Shown here: one piece after another, positions 26,045-38,746 of the stretch
Numbering within the stretch: position 1 is the stretch's first letter
Layout of the letters: the number at the start of each line of letters is the position of its first letter
Origin: Achromobacter sp. B7
GTDB taxonomy: Bacteria; Pseudomonadota; Gammaproteobacteria; Burkholderiales; Burkholderiaceae_B
NCBI RefSeq assembly: GCF_003600685.1
Contig: NZ_CP032084.1
Span: 1,364,001-1,428,000, forward strand
Reading direction: 5' to 3'
DNA length: 64,000 nucleotides
Notes under the pieces: model-generated
Databases searched by the model: none
What the model was told of the DNA's origin: nothing
Seen by the model: only the letters and a program-made list of their open reading frames with translations
Position numbers and translations under genes: made by a program

Positions 26045-27598
26045 ATGATGAAAGTTCTGCGCCCCACCAAGCTGATGGCCGCCGCCGCGGTGGCCTTCGG
26101 TGTGCTCACTTCGCCGTTGGCGCATGCTGCCAAGGACGTGACGTTTGCCGTCTCCATCGCACTGGAAACGCTTGATCCGTACAACACCAACAGCACGCTG
26201 AACCAGGCTGCCGGCAAGGCCTACTACGAAGGCCTGTTCGAATTCGACAAAGACCTGAAGGTCCAGAAGGTGCTGGCCACCGACTACACCGTCAGCGAAG
26301 ACGGCCTGGTCTACACGTTCAAGCTGCGTCCCGGCGTGAAGTTCCACGACGGCACCGACTTCAATGCCGAAGCGGTCAAGATCAACTTCGATCGTCCGGC
26401 CAACCCGGAAAACCGCCTGTCGCGCTACATCCAGTTCAGCGTCATCGACAAGACCGAAGTGGTTGACCCGATGACCATCAAGATCACGTTGAAGAAGCCG
26501 TTCTCGGCCTTCATCAACGCGCTGGCCCACCCGGCCGCCATGATGATCTCGCCGGCCGCGCTGGCCAAGTACGGCAAGGAAATCGGTTTCCACCCGGTGG
26601 GCACCGGCCCGTTCGAATTCGTCGAATGGAAGCCGGCCGAATACCTGAAGGTCAAGAAGTTCGACGGCTACTGGAAGAAGGGATACCCCAAGGTCGACAC
26701 GCTGACCTTCCGTACCGTGACCGACAACAACACCCGCGCCGCCGTGGTGCAGACGGGCGAAGCGCAGTTCGCTTTCCCGGTGCCGTTCGAACAAGCCGCC
26801 GTGCTCAAGAAGAACGACAAGCTGGACGTGGTCGATCACCAGAACTCGATCATGGCCCGCTACCTGTCGATGAACACGCAGCAAAAGCCGTTCGACAACG
26901 TCAAGGTGCGCGAAGCCATCAACTACGCCATCAACAAGGAAGCGCTGGCCAAGGTCGCCTTCTCGGGTTACGCCACCATCGTGGACGGCGTGGTGCCCAA
27001 GGGCGTGGACTTTGCCCACAAGACCGGCCCGTGGCCGTACGACATCAAGAAGGCCAAGGCGCTGCTGGCTGAAGCCGGCTACCCCAATGGCTTCGAAAGC
27101 ACCCTGTGGTCCGCCTATAACGACGGCACCTCGGTGAAGGTGGTTCAGTTCCTGCAACAGCAGCTGGCGCAAGTCGGCATCAAGGTGCAGGTTGAAGTGC
27201 TGGAATCGGGTCAGCGCGTGCAGCGAGTGCAGCAAGTGCAGAAGCCGGAAGATGCCAAGGTTCGCATGTACTACGCCGGCTGGTCGTCCTCGACCGGTGA
27301 AGCCGACTGGGGCCTGCGTCCGCTGTTGACCACCGCCGCTTTCCCGCCGGTGCTGAACAACGTGTCGTACTACTCGAACAAGGCGGTGGACGACGGCGTT
27401 CAGGAAGCCTTGGCCACGACCGACCGCGCCAAGAAGACTGAAATCTACAAGGGCGTTCAGGAAACCATCTGGAAGGACGCCCCGTGGGCCTTCCTGGTGA
27501 CCCAGAACAACCTGTACGTGAAGTCCAAGAACCTGTCGGGCGTGTACGTGGAACCGGACACCTCGTTCTGGTTCGGCGACATCGACCTGAAGCAGTAA
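26045..27598 (+). CDS. gsiB: ABC substrate-binding protein, GsiB-like
   Basis: A 517-residue periplasmic protein with a clear signal peptide (KLMAAAAVAFGVLTSPLAHA, cut before AKDVTF). The ALETLDPYNTNSTLNQAAGKAYYEGLFEF block is typical of GsiB. AGGAG at 26035-26039 fits the ATG at 26045 (5-base gap) or 26048 (8 bases). It binds glutathione or other short peptides by family resemblance. The region around residues 388-400 has three 9-base repeats encoding Q-R/Q-V, but alignment from memory with E. coli GsiB shows no insertion. Confidence 0.92.
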   Translation: MMKVLRPTKLMAAAAVAFGVLTSPLAHAAKDVTFAVSIALETLDPYNTNSTLNQAAGKAYYEGLFEFDKDLKVQKVLATDYTVSEDGLVYTFKLRPGVKFHDGTDFNAEAVKINFDRPANPENRLSRYIQFSVIDKTEVVDPMTIKITLKKPFSAFINALAHPAAMMISPAALAKYGKEIGFHPVGTGPFEFVEWKPAEYLKVKKFDGYWKKGYPKVDTLTFRTVTDNNTRAAVVQTGEAQFAFPVPFEQAAVLKKNDKLDVVDHQNSIMARYLSMNTQQKPFDNVKVREAINYAINKEALAKVAFSGYATIVDGVVPKGVDFAHKTGPWPYDIKKAKALLAEAGYPNGFESTLWSAYNDGTSVKVVQFLQQQLAQVGIKVQVEVLESGQRVQRVQQVQKPEDAKVRMYYAGWSSSTGEADWGLRPLLTTAAFPPVLNNVSYYSNKAVDDGVQEALATTDRAKKTEIYKGVQETIWKDAPWAFLVTQNNLYVKSKNLSGVYVEPDTSFWFGDIDLKQ

Positions 27599-27613
27599 AC
27601 CTAGCAGTCACTC

Positions 27614-27633
27614 TTGGGGCCTTCGGGCCCTTG
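27614..27633 (+). other. Intercistronic hairpin after gsiB
   Basis: GGGCC (27617-27621), TTCG tetraloop, GGCCC (27626-27630), then TTG. It lies in the 89-base gap between the binding-protein and permease genes. Such hairpins often protect the 3' end of binding-protein messages so that binding protein exceeds permease. Confidence 0.5.
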
Positions 27634-27687
27634 TAAGGCCACATACGGCGGGGGCGCGGTGTCCCCGCCGATGTTGCAGGAATTTCA

Positions 27688-28608
27688 ATGCTGACCTACA
27701 TCGTCAAACGTCTTCTGGGCATGATCCCCACGCTGCTGCTGGTAGCCGTGGTCGTGTTCCTGTTTGTGCACATGCTTCCGGGCGACCCGGCGCGACTGGC
27801 CGCGGGCCAGGAGGCCGACCAGCAAACCGTTGAGCTCGTGCGCAAGGAACTTGGGCTGGATCTGCCCCTGCCGCAGCAGTTCGTGCGCTACTTCAGCCAC
27901 ATGTTGCAAGGCGACCTGGGTACCTCGCTGCGTACCAAGCGCCCCGTCTCGACCGAGATTTCCGACCGTTTCATGCCCACGCTGTGGCTGACGCTTGCCA
28001 GCATGGTGTGGTCCGTGACCTTCGGCATGATCATCGGGATCGTGTCGGCGGTCTGGCGCAATCGCTGGCCTGACCGACTTGGCATGACGCTGGCGGTGTC
28101 GGGCATTTCGTTCCCCGCGTTCGCGCTGGGCATGATGCTGATGCAGGTGTTCTCCGTGAACCTGGGCTGGCTGCCGACCGTGGGCGCCTCGACCTGGCAA
28201 CACTACATCCTGCCGTCCATCACGCTGGGCGCCGCGGTGGCTGCCGTGATGGCGCGCTTTACCCGCGCTTCGTTCGTGGAAGTCATCCAGGAAGACTTCG
28301 TGCGCACGGCGCGGGCCAAGGGCCTGACCGAGCGCCGCGTCGTCATCAAGCACGCGCTGCGCAACGCGCTGATTCCCGTAGTCACCATGATGGGCTTGCA
28401 GTTCGGCTTCTTGCTGGGCGGCTCGATCGTGGTGGAAACCGTCTTCAACTGGCCCGGCCTTGGCCGCCTGCTGGTTGATGCCGTGACCCAGCGGGACTAT
28501 CCGGTGATCCAGGGCCTGGTGCTGCTGTTCTCGCTGGAATTCATTTTGATCAACCTGATTGTCGACGTGCTCTATGGCGTCATCAATCCCAGCATCCGTT
28601 ACAAGTGA
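27688..28608 (+). CDS. gsiC: ABC transporter permease, GsiC-like
   Basis: A 306-residue permease. [35 protein letters not shown] and the EAA loop [26 protein letters not shown] are classical for DppB/GsiC. Six membrane helices are expected. The next permease starts 8 bases after its stop. Confidence 0.93.
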   Translation: MLTYIVKRLLGMIPTLLLVAVVVFLFVHMLPGDPARLAAGQEADQQTVELVRKELGLDLPLPQQFVRYFSHMLQGDLGTSLRTKRPVSTEISDRFMPTLWLTLASMVWSVTFGMIIGIVSAVWRNRWPDRLGMTLAVSGISFPAFALGMMLMQVFSVNLGWLPTVGASTWQHYILPSITLGAAVAAVMARFTRASFVEVIQEDFVRTARAKGLTERRVVIKHALRNALIPVVTMMGLQFGFLLGGSIVVETVFNWPGLGRLLVDAVTQRDYPVIQGLVLLFSLEFILINLIVDVLYGVINPSIRYK

Positions 28609-28615
28609 GGCGGCC

Positions 28616-29515
28616 ATGAGCAATCCGACACCCGCCACGATGGTCGCCGCCGTTCCGAAGAACGACGTGCGTACGCCCGCCACCGAGTTCTGGCGCAAAT
28701 TCAAGAAGCAGAAGCTGGCCGTGGGCGCGGGCATGTTCGTGCTGTTGCTGGTTGTGGTCGCGGCGTTTGCGCCGTGGATCGTGCCCTTCGACCCCGAGAA
28801 TTTCTTCGACTACGACGCGCTTAACGCCGGCCCGTCGCTGACCCACTGGCTGGGCGTGGATTCGCTGGGCCGCGACATCTTCAGCCGCATTGTCATGGGC
28901 GCGCGGATCTCGCTGGCCGCGGGCTTCCTGTCGGTGGCCATGGGCGCCATCGTCGGCACCTTCATGGGCTTGATGGCCGGTTACTACGAAGGCTGGTGGG
29001 AACGCATCACGATGCGTATCTCGGACGTGCTGCTGGCGTTTCCGGGCATGCTGCTGGCGATTGGCGTGGTGGCCATCCTGGGTTCCAGCATGGTCAACGT
29101 GATCGTGGCCGTGGCCGTGTTCAGCGTGCCGGCGTTTGCCCGCTTGGTGCGCGGCAACACACTGTCGATCAAGCAGATGACATATGTCGAAGCCGTCAAG
29201 AGCGTGGGCGCGTCCGACTGGACGATCATCATGCGCCACATCCTGCCCGGCACGATCTCGCCGATCGTGGTGTACGGCACGATGCGTATCGGCACGTCGA
29301 TCATCACCGCCGCCAGCCTGTCGTTCCTGGGCATGGGCGCATCGCCTCCGACGCCCGAGTGGGGCGCCATGCTGAACGAGGCGCGCGCCGACATGGTCAT
29401 CGCTCCGCACGTGGCCATCTTCCCGGCCCTGGCGATCTTCCTGACGGTGTTGGCGTTCAACCTGCTGGGCGACGGCCTGCGCGACGCGCTCGATCCGAAG
29501 ATCGACCGCAAGTGA
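28616..29515 (+). CDS. gsiD: ABC transporter permease, GsiD-like
   Basis: A 299-residue permease partner. The start at 28616 ([15 protein letters not shown]) follows GAGGCGG, while the longer open frame overlaps gsiC and is not conserved in type. [22 protein letters not shown] and the loop [27 protein letters not shown] mark the DppC/GsiD family. It completes the importer. Confidence 0.93.
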   Translation: MSNPTPATMVAAVPKNDVRTPATEFWRKFKKQKLAVGAGMFVLLLVVVAAFAPWIVPFDPENFFDYDALNAGPSLTHWLGVDSLGRDIFSRIVMGARISLAAGFLSVAMGAIVGTFMGLMAGYYEGWWERITMRISDVLLAFPGMLLAIGVVAILGSSMVNVIVAVAVFSVPAFARLVRGNTLSIKQMTYVEAVKSVGASDWTIIMRHILPGTISPIVVYGTMRIGTSIITAASLSFLGMGASPPTPEWGAMLNEARADMVIAPHVAIFPALAIFLTVLAFNLLGDGLRDALDPKIDRK

Positions 29516-29540
29516 TACCCGCGGGTAAATAGGAAAGCCC

Positions 29541-29595
29541 TGCCGCCGGGCCGCCGGACTGCCGGGCCGCCGGACCGCCGGAGCGCCGGACCGCC
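29541..29595. repeat. GC-rich short tandem repeat
   Basis: About six imperfect copies of a 9-base unit close to CCGCCGG(A/G)C lie between the gsiD stop and the DmpA-type gene, in a 175-base gap. The stretch can pair with itself in many registers. A terminator role is possible, but no T-run follows at once. Confidence 0.7.
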
Positions 29596-29690
29596 CAAAG
29601 CGGTGCGGCGTGGGGCACTATCCGCGCCGTCGCCCCTTCCCGAAGGGCGGCGGCGTTTTGCATTAAGGAGCGTGGCAACACGCGGCAATC

Positions 29691-30785
29691 ATGAACAAAC
29701 AAGCGCTGGATATGCCCCGCATCGGCGTACTGCCGTCAGGGCCGCTGGATTCGATTTGCGACGTCGGCGACGTCACCGTCGGCCATCACACGCTGGCCGA
29801 CGGCGCGCGGCAGACGGGCGTCACCGTCGTGCGCCCACATGCCCGCGACCCATTTCTGGACAAGGTTCCTGCCTCGGCAACCGTGCTGAACGGCTTTGGC
29901 AAAAGCACGGGCCTGGTTCAGGTACAAGAGCTGGGGGTGCTGGAAACCCCCATCGCGCTGACCAACACTTTTGGCGTGGGCACCGTCGCCAACGCGCAGA
30001 TCCGCCAGGCCATCGCGGCCAACCCCGAGATCGGCCGCGGCATGGCCACCGTGAACCCGCTGGTGTTCGAATGCAATGACGGCTATTTGAACGACATCCA
30101 GGCGCTGGCCGTGCAGGAATCGCATTACGCCGACGCTTATGCCAGCGCCGCGAAATCGTTTGCGCAGGGGGCGGTAGGCGCCGGGCGCGGCATGTCGTGC
30201 TTCTCGTTCAAGGGGGGTATCGGCTCGGCGTCCCGCGTGGCGTCCATCCAGCCCGGCCTGCGTCACACCGTTGGCGCGCTGGTGCTGGCCAACTTCGGCC
30301 GCTTGCCCAACCTGACCGTGGCGGGCCGCCCGTTTGGGCGTCGTCTGGCCGACCAGCTGGACCAGGGCTTGGCACAGCAAGGCGAGAACGCCGCGATTGT
30401 GCCGGAGAAGGGCTCCATCATCTTGCTGCTGGCTACCGACGCGCCGCTGGACTCGCGCCAATTGCGCCGCTTGTCGCTGCGCGCGGGCGCGGGCCTGGCG
30501 CGCACCGGGTCCGTGTTCGGCCACGGCAGCGGCGACATCGCGCTGGCTTTTTCCACCGCGTACACCGTGCCGCAATTGGCCGAACAGCCGATGCCCGCCG
30601 TGGCGATGCTGCACGAAACCCGTATCGACCCCTTGTTCGAAGCCGCCGCCGAGGCCTGCGAACAAGCCATCATCGCCGCGCTGTGGCACGCCGACGCCGT
30701 GACCGGGCGCAGCGGCCATCACCGCGCGGCCATCCGCGACGCAGCGCCGCAGTGGCGCCAATGGCTGTCCGACTCCGCATTCTGA
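29691..30785 (+). CDS. P1 family peptidase, DmpA/BapA type (L-aminopeptidase/D-esterase)
   Basis: A 364-residue autoproteolytic aminopeptidase. Members cleave L- or D-amino-terminal residues, and some (BapA) cleave beta-peptides that ordinary peptidases leave alone. GMSCFSFKGGIGSASRV is a family block. The self-cleavage site is predicted before the serine of EKGSIILLLATDAPL at about residue 242, which becomes the nucleophile. AAGGAG lies at about 29665, and the exact start (ATG 29691) is supported by MNKQALDMPRIGVLPSGPLDSICDVGDVTVGHHT. With the importer and the M55 enzyme it suggests handling of D- or beta-peptides. Confidence 0.9.
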   Translation: MNKQALDMPRIGVLPSGPLDSICDVGDVTVGHHTLADGARQTGVTVVRPHARDPFLDKVPASATVLNGFGKSTGLVQVQELGVLETPIALTNTFGVGTVANAQIRQAIAANPEIGRGMATVNPLVFECNDGYLNDIQALAVQESHYADAYASAAKSFAQGAVGAGRGMSCFSFKGGIGSASRVASIQPGLRHTVGALVLANFGRLPNLTVAGRPFGRRLADQLDQGLAQQGENAAIVPEKGSIILLLATDAPLDSRQLRRLSLRAGAGLARTGSVFGHGSGDIALAFSTAYTVPQLAEQPMPAVAMLHETRIDPLFEAAAEACEQAIIAALWHADAVTGRSGHHRAAIRDAAPQWRQWLSDSAF

Positions 30786-30804
30786 ATCCTTGAAGGCTGA
30801 CCCC

Positions 30805-31650
30805 ATGAAGATCCTGATTTCCACCGATATCGAAGGCGTCGCCGGCGTCTTTCACGCCGAGCAAGTCCGCGCCGGCAATGGCGAATACGAGCGCGCTCGC
30901 GCCTGGATGACCGCCGAGGCCAACGCGGCCGTGCAAGGCGCCATTGCTGGTGGCGCCGAAGAAATCCTGGTCAACGATTCGCACGGGGGGTTTCGCAACC
31001 TGCTGCCCGATGGCCTGGACGAACGCGCGCGCCTGGTGCTGGGCAAGCCGCGCTACCTGGGCATGATGGGCGGCTTGGAAGAGGGCTGCGATGCCGTCTT
31101 CATGATCGGCTACCACTCGCGTTCGCAAGGGCGCGGCATCCTGGCGCACACGATCAACAGCTTTGCCTTCGCGCGCGTGCTGATCAACGGCATGGAGCTG
31201 GGCGAAGCGGGCCTGTACGGCGCGCTGGCCGGCGAAATGGGCGTGCCCGTGATCCTGGGCACGGGCGACGACGTGTTCATCGCGGAAACGCGCGACACGT
31301 TCCCCGGCGCTGAATGGGTGCAGACCAAAGTGGCGCACGGCCAGGGCAGCGGCGTGACCTTGTCGCCCGCCGCCTCGCGCCGCGCCATCGCCGCCGCGGC
31401 CGAAACCGCGGTGCGCAAGCTCAAGGGCAAGGCCACTTCCGCCGCCGATCCGAAACCCGTTCCTTTCCGCATTCTCGCCCCTATAGAATGCCGGTTGCAG
31501 ACACAGAGCGCGGCGCTGGCCGACCTGTTCTGCATGTGGCCCACGCTGGAACGCGTGGACGGCGTCACCGTGCGATTCAACGTGGATAGCATGCAGTCGG
31601 CCGTCCGCACGTTGAACAGCCTGGCCGCCATGTCTTTCATGTTGCGCTAA
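30805..31650 (+). CDS. M55 family peptidase, DppA-type D-aminopeptidase
   Basis: A 281-residue zinc aminopeptidase. MKILISTDIEGVAGVFHAEQ holds the D-x-E metal ligands and the following histidines, and NDSHGGFRNLLP is a second family block. The Bacillus DppA enzyme removes N-terminal D-alanine from short peptides. The ATG at 30805 has GAAGG upstream; an in-frame TTG at 30790 is less likely. Together with the DmpA-type enzyme it makes a D-peptide or cell-wall-peptide substrate plausible. Confidence 0.9.
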   Translation: MKILISTDIEGVAGVFHAEQVRAGNGEYERARAWMTAEANAAVQGAIAGGAEEILVNDSHGGFRNLLPDGLDERARLVLGKPRYLGMMGGLEEGCDAVFMIGYHSRSQGRGILAHTINSFAFARVLINGMELGEAGLYGALAGEMGVPVILGTGDDVFIAETRDTFPGAEWVQTKVAHGQGSGVTLSPAASRRAIAAAAETAVRKLKGKATSAADPKPVPFRILAPIECRLQTQSAALADLFCMWPTLERVDGVTVRFNVDSMQSAVRTLNSLAAMSFMLR

Positions 31651-31664
31651 GGATCCCATCCCCC

Positions 31665-33461
31665 ATGTCTAGCACCGACGCCCGTATCGCCCAACTGCGG
31701 CAGGCCATGAGCCGCCGCGGCCTGTCCGCCTATATCGTCCCGTCCTCGGACCCGCACCTGTCCGAGTATCTGCCGGCACGCTGGCAAGGGCGGCGCTGGC
31801 TGTCGGGCTTCACGGGGTCGGTTGGCACGCTGGTCGTCACGGCGGACTTTGCCGGCCTGTGGGTGGACAGCCGCTACTGGGTGCAGGCCGAGACGCAACT
31901 GGCCGGCACCGGCGTGCAGTTGATGAAGATTGCGCTGGCGTCCACGCCCGGCCATGTCGACTGGCTGGCCGCCAACACCCGCGCGGGCGACGTCATCGGC
32001 GTGGACGGCCAGGTGCTGGGCCTGGGCGCCTTCCGTTCCTTGTCGGCCGCTGCCGCCAAGTCCGGCGCCACGCTGGAAATCCGCATAGACCTGCTGGACG
32101 ACATCTGGACCGACCGCGCCGGCCTGCCCGACGCAAGGATCTATGAGCACGTCGCGCCCGAAGCCTGCGTGACTCGCGCCGACAAGCTGGCGCAAGTGCG
32201 CGACGCCATGCGCGAGCACGGCGCCGATGTGCATTTCATCTGCACGGTGGACGACATTGCCTGGCTGCTGAACCTGCGTGGCGCGGACGTGGACTACAAC
32301 CCGGTGTTCGTTGGCCATGCGCTGATCGGCCTGGACCACGCCACGCTGTTCGTGGCGGACGGCAAGATCGACGACGCCCTGCGCGCCACGCTGGCCGCCG
32401 ATGGCGTCGAAGTGGCGGGCTATGCGCAAGCCGCCGACGCCTTGGCCTCGCTGGAACTGGACCAGACCTTGCTGATCGATCCGGCGCGTGTGACCTGCGG
32501 CGTGTTCCACGCCATGGATCCCGCCGTGCCGCGCATTGAAGCAATCAACCCGTCCACCTTGCTCAAGTCGCGCAAGACGGATGCCGAACTGGCCCATGTG
32601 CGCCAGGCGATGGCGCAAGACGGCGCCGCATTGTGTGAATTCTTTTCCTGGTTTGAAGGCGCGCTGGGCAAGGAAACCATTACCGAACTGACGATCGACG
32701 AGCAGATCACCGCCGCCCGCGCCCGCCGCCCGGCCTACGTCTGCCCCAGCTTTGCCACCATCGCCGGCTTCAACGCCAACGGCGCCATGCCGCATTACCG
32801 CGCCACGCCGCAATCGCATGCCACCATCGAAGGCGATGGCCTGTTGCTGATCGATTCGGGCGGCCAGTACCTGGGCGGCACCACCGACATCACGCGCGTG
32901 GTCGCGGTGGGCACGCCCAGCGCCGATCAGAAAGTGGACTTCACGCTGGTGCTCAAGGGCATGATCGCGTTGTCGCGCGCGTCGTTCCCGCGCGGCACGC
33001 CGTCGCCCATGCTGGACGCCATTGCGCGCGCGCCCATCTGGGAAGGCGGGGCGGAATACGGCCATGGCACCGGTCACGGCGTGGGCTATTTCCTGAACGT
33101 GCACGAAGGCCCGCAAGTGATCTCGTACCGCGCCATGCCGGGCCCGCACACCGCGATGGAGCCGGGCATGATCACGTCGAACGAACCCGGTATCTATCGC
33201 CCGCGCCGTTGGGGCGTGCGCATTGAAAACCTGGTTGCCAACCGCAGCTGGCTGACGTCGGAATTGGGCGAATTCCTGTGCTTTGAAACGCTGACGCTAT
33301 GCCCGATCGACACGCGCTGCATCGAGGTGTCGCTGATGCGCGCCGACGAAATCGCGTGGCTGAACGACTATCACAAGACGGTGTTCGAGCGACTGTCGCC
33401 GCTGGTGCAAGGCGAGGCCCTGGCCTGGCTTGAACGCAGCACCGCGCCGATCAGCGCATAG
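31665..33461 (+). CDS. Aminopeptidase P family protein (M24, Xaa-Pro aminopeptidase)
   Basis: A 598-residue three-domain creatinase-fold metallopeptidase, the long eukaryote-like APP1 form rather than the 440-residue E. coli PepP. The dinuclear metal ligands are visible: LLLIDSGGQYLGGTTDITR (two Asp), GHGTGHGVGYFLNVHEGP (His), ITSNEPGIY (Glu) and RIENLV (Glu). It cleaves the bond before proline in short peptides. It is the last gene of the RpiR-led run, 14 bases after the M55 gene. Confidence 0.92.
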   Translation: MSSTDARIAQLRQAMSRRGLSAYIVPSSDPHLSEYLPARWQGRRWLSGFTGSVGTLVVTADFAGLWVDSRYWVQAETQLAGTGVQLMKIALASTPGHVDWLAANTRAGDVIGVDGQVLGLGAFRSLSAAAAKSGATLEIRIDLLDDIWTDRAGLPDARIYEHVAPEACVTRADKLAQVRDAMREHGADVHFICTVDDIAWLLNLRGADVDYNPVFVGHALIGLDHATLFVADGKIDDALRATLAADGVEVAGYAQAADALASLELDQTLLIDPARVTCGVFHAMDPAVPRIEAINPSTLLKSRKTDAELAHVRQAMAQDGAALCEFFSWFEGALGKETITELTIDEQITAARARRPAYVCPSFATIAGFNANGAMPHYRATPQSHATIEGDGLLLIDSGGQYLGGTTDITRVVAVGTPSADQKVDFTLVLKGMIALSRASFPRGTPSPMLDAIARAPIWEGGAEYGHGTGHGVGYFLNVHEGPQVISYRAMPGPHTAMEPGMITSNEPGIYRPRRWGVRIENLVANRSWLTSELGEFLCFETLTLCPIDTRCIEVSLMRADEIAWLNDYHKTVFERLSPLVQGEALAWLERSTAPISA

Positions 33462-33491
33462 GACGGTCGCCAGGCGGGGCTGCGACAACGC

Positions 33492-34550
33492 TCAGGCCGA
33501 CTTCGCCGCCTGCCTGGCGCCCCAGTACAGCGCCAGGGCGCCGGCCATGCACCCCATCACCAGCAGCGCGGCGTAGATTGCCAGCACGGCGGCGCTTGCC
33601 GAATAAGACTGTGCGGCGCGCATCATCTGGCTCCATGTCATGGCGTTGACGGCCAGATAGGCCAGGCCGATGCCGGCCGCCTGCGCCAGCCAGAAGGCCA
33701 GGCTGCCATGGGCCACCGCGCGCCCCATCCGGGCGCGGCCGATGTGGCGCGGCAAAGCCTTCAGGCACGTGACGACGCACAGCGCAAGCAGCAGCGCGGG
33801 CAGCACCATGTAGCCCGACACGAAGGCCGTCCAACCGGCATCCAGAAACATCATTTGCAGGTAACCGCCCGCGGCGATCGATACGGTCAACTGCCAGGCC
33901 AGCATGGACAACCCGGCGATCCAGGCCGCATGCCGCCGACCGTAGGCGGGTGCGCCCGGCGCGCCCTTGCGTTGCACGGTCCAGGCAGCGATGCGCACGA
34001 CCAGGCACATGCCGACGATTTCCAGCACGATATTCACGACGCGAAACAGCAGGGCCATGGTCAGGAACTGGCCGGTCAGCTCGAGGCCGAACTGCTGGGT
34101 CAGCGCGCCGCGGTTCTCCATGACGAAGTGCATGCCCACGTTGTGCAGGTAGGCGGTGGCGGCCGACACCATCAAGGTGTAGATCAGCTGCAAGGCGATG
34201 AAGGTGCCGAACAGCTTGCGCGGCTCGTCCACCGCCGTGGTGTTGTGGCGGCGCAGCCAGCCGTGCATCGTGCCCCACACGGTCAACCCGACCATGACGG
34301 CGGACGCCAGGATGTTGGTCAGCAGCGGCATCAGGTATTGCGGCTGGCTGTACATCTCGCGCATTTGGTCGAATTGCGGCAAGGCCAGCATGGTGTAGCC
34401 CTGCACCAGCGCACCATAAGCCAGGCGCACGATGACGGCGGTCAACGCCAGGCACCAGGCAAGCGAAGCGCGGCCATGGGTCGAAGCAGGGGCCGCGGGA
34501 GGGGATGCCGGGGAAGGCGAAGCGGATGCGGGAAACGTGGAAGGGGTCAT
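33492..34550 (-). CDS. Polytopic membrane protein of unknown function
   Basis: A 352-residue protein with a Pro/Ala/Ser-rich N-terminal tail of about 25 residues and then about eight hydrophobic segments, from CLALTAVIVRLAYGALVQGY to VMGCMAGALALYWGA. No motif of a known transporter or enzyme was recognised. Charged loops include RRHNTTAVDEPRK and LKALPRHIGRARMGR. It is convergent with the M24 gene and divergent from pyrG, so its context gives no functional clue. The start at 34550 lacks a strong ribosome site and is uncertain. Confidence 0.7.
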   Translation of the reverse strand: MTPSTFPASASPSPASPPAAPASTHGRASLAWCLALTAVIVRLAYGALVQGYTMLALPQFDQMREMYSQPQYLMPLLTNILASAVMVGLTVWGTMHGWLRRHNTTAVDEPRKLFGTFIALQLIYTLMVSAATAYLHNVGMHFVMENRGALTQQFGLELTGQFLTMALLFRVVNIVLEIVGMCLVVRIAAWTVQRKGAPGAPAYGRRHAAWIAGLSMLAWQLTVSIAAGGYLQMMFLDAGWTAFVSGYMVLPALLLALCVVTCLKALPRHIGRARMGRAVAHGSLAFWLAQAAGIGLAYLAVNAMTWSQMMRAAQSYSASAAVLAIYAALLVMGCMAGALALYWGARQAAKSA

Positions 34551-34717
34551 CGACGGTGGCGGAAGGTTGAGAAAAGCGGGGTCGAAAATTAGGGATCGAA
34601 CATATCACGGCGCCTTCGGGCCACGTGAATGCGGCGCGCCAGGGGCGGGCATTTGAGTGCTGCCAAATGTTACGCGTCATCGCTAGGGGAAAACCCAAAT
34701 AACTTCCGCCTCCCGGC

Positions 34718-36419
<1,702 letters not shown>

Positions 36420-36420
<1 letters not shown>

Positions 36421-36623
36421 TGCCGGTTCGCGGTCTCGAGTTCCGTAAGCGGATCCTCGGGGCCGCGGCCCATTTCTCCAGCGCCGCACTAGGCGGCGGC
36501 GCTTCTTTCGGATACAACCAATTAGCATCGGACAGGTGTCGCCAGGCCGCTTTGCGCGACACTGGCGGCTTTGCCGTATCCGGCGCCCACCCCCTTTCAA
36601 CGCCACTGCTCTGAAGGAACCCC
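36420..36623 (+). other. pyrG-DUF1330 spacer with a 64-codon open frame
   Basis: The 203 bases between pyrG and the DUF1330 gene contain an open frame from an ATG overlapping the pyrG stop (TAATG) to 36614, with AGGAGG at 36410-36415 in front. The predicted peptide has no recognisable domain, and its later codons (tta, agg, gca) are unlike neighbouring genes, so it may not be real. The spacer also holds a hairpin, GTGTCGC near 36536 with GCGACAC near 36558. Confidence 0.25.
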
Positions 36624-38199
<1,576 letters not shown>

Positions 38200-38270
38200 T
38201 GGGAAGCGCGATGGCGACGCCCGGCGCCGCCATCGCATCCGCGCCACGACTGCTCTGAGGGTTCTCGCGT

Positions 38271-38696
38271 ATGCGCCTGTTGTTCCTGGTGCTGTTCGTG
38301 CTGGTAGGCTTGATCCAATACCCGCTTTGGCTGGGTAAGGGCGGCTGGTTCAAGGTCTGGGATTTGCAACGCCAAGTGGCCGAGCAGCGCGAGACCAACG
38401 AAGGCCTGCGCGCGCGTAATGCCGCGCTGGAAGCCGAAGTGCGAGACCTTGAAGGCGGCTCTGGCGCCATTGAAGAGCGCGCCCGCGGCGAGTTGGGCAT
38501 GATGCGCGACGGTGAAGTGTTCGTTCACATCCTGCCGCAGAATGCGCAGCCGCCCGCCGGTGGCGCCACGCTGGCGACCGACGCGGCCACCAAGCCCGCC
38601 ACGCCGGCACGCACCAGCGCCCCGGCAGCCAAGCCGCCGGCTGCTCGCGCCACACCCGCCGCCGCACCGAAGCCTGCCAACAGCACGCGTCAGTAA
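38271..38696 (+). CDS. ftsB: Cell division protein FtsB
   Basis: A 141-residue bitopic membrane protein. An N-terminal membrane segment ([20 protein letters not shown]) is followed by a coiled coil ([30 protein letters not shown]) and the conserved [17 protein letters not shown] end. It bridges FtsL and FtsQ in the divisome. The last 45 residues form an Ala/Pro/Thr-rich tail longer than in E. coli FtsB (103 residues). The position after eno is conserved widely. Confidence 0.93.
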   Translation: MRLLFLVLFVLVGLIQYPLWLGKGGWFKVWDLQRQVAEQRETNEGLRARNAALEAEVRDLEGGSGAIEERARGELGMMRDGEVFVHILPQNAQPPAGGATLATDAATKPATPARTSAPAAKPPAARATPAAAPKPANSTRQ

Positions 38697-38746
38697 GCTT
38701 GCGGCGGCCGGCAACGGCTTGCTGGTCGTTGACAGCTGATCGCCGG

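Noticed and set aside
24083..27235. A 1050-residue open frame on the minus strand opposite the GsiA/GsiB genes
   Set aside because: It reads His/Gly/Arg/Val-rich sequence with no domain, exactly opposite two well-supported genes. Long antisense frames are common in GC-rich DNA with biased third codon positions.
27206..27244. Three 9-base repeats encoding QRVQRVQQVQ in the GsiB-like gene
   Set aside because: Compared with remembered E. coli GsiB the segment is not an insertion; a similar Gln/Val/Glu-rich stretch is present there.
30414..30416. Possible truncation of the DmpA-type enzyme because of its cleavage site
   Set aside because: The length and both subunit regions are complete; the serine here is the normal self-cleavage site, not damage.
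31647..33149. A 500-residue minus-strand frame opposite the M24 aminopeptidase
   Set aside because: Shadow frame; the plus-strand gene has all metal-ligand motifs in order.
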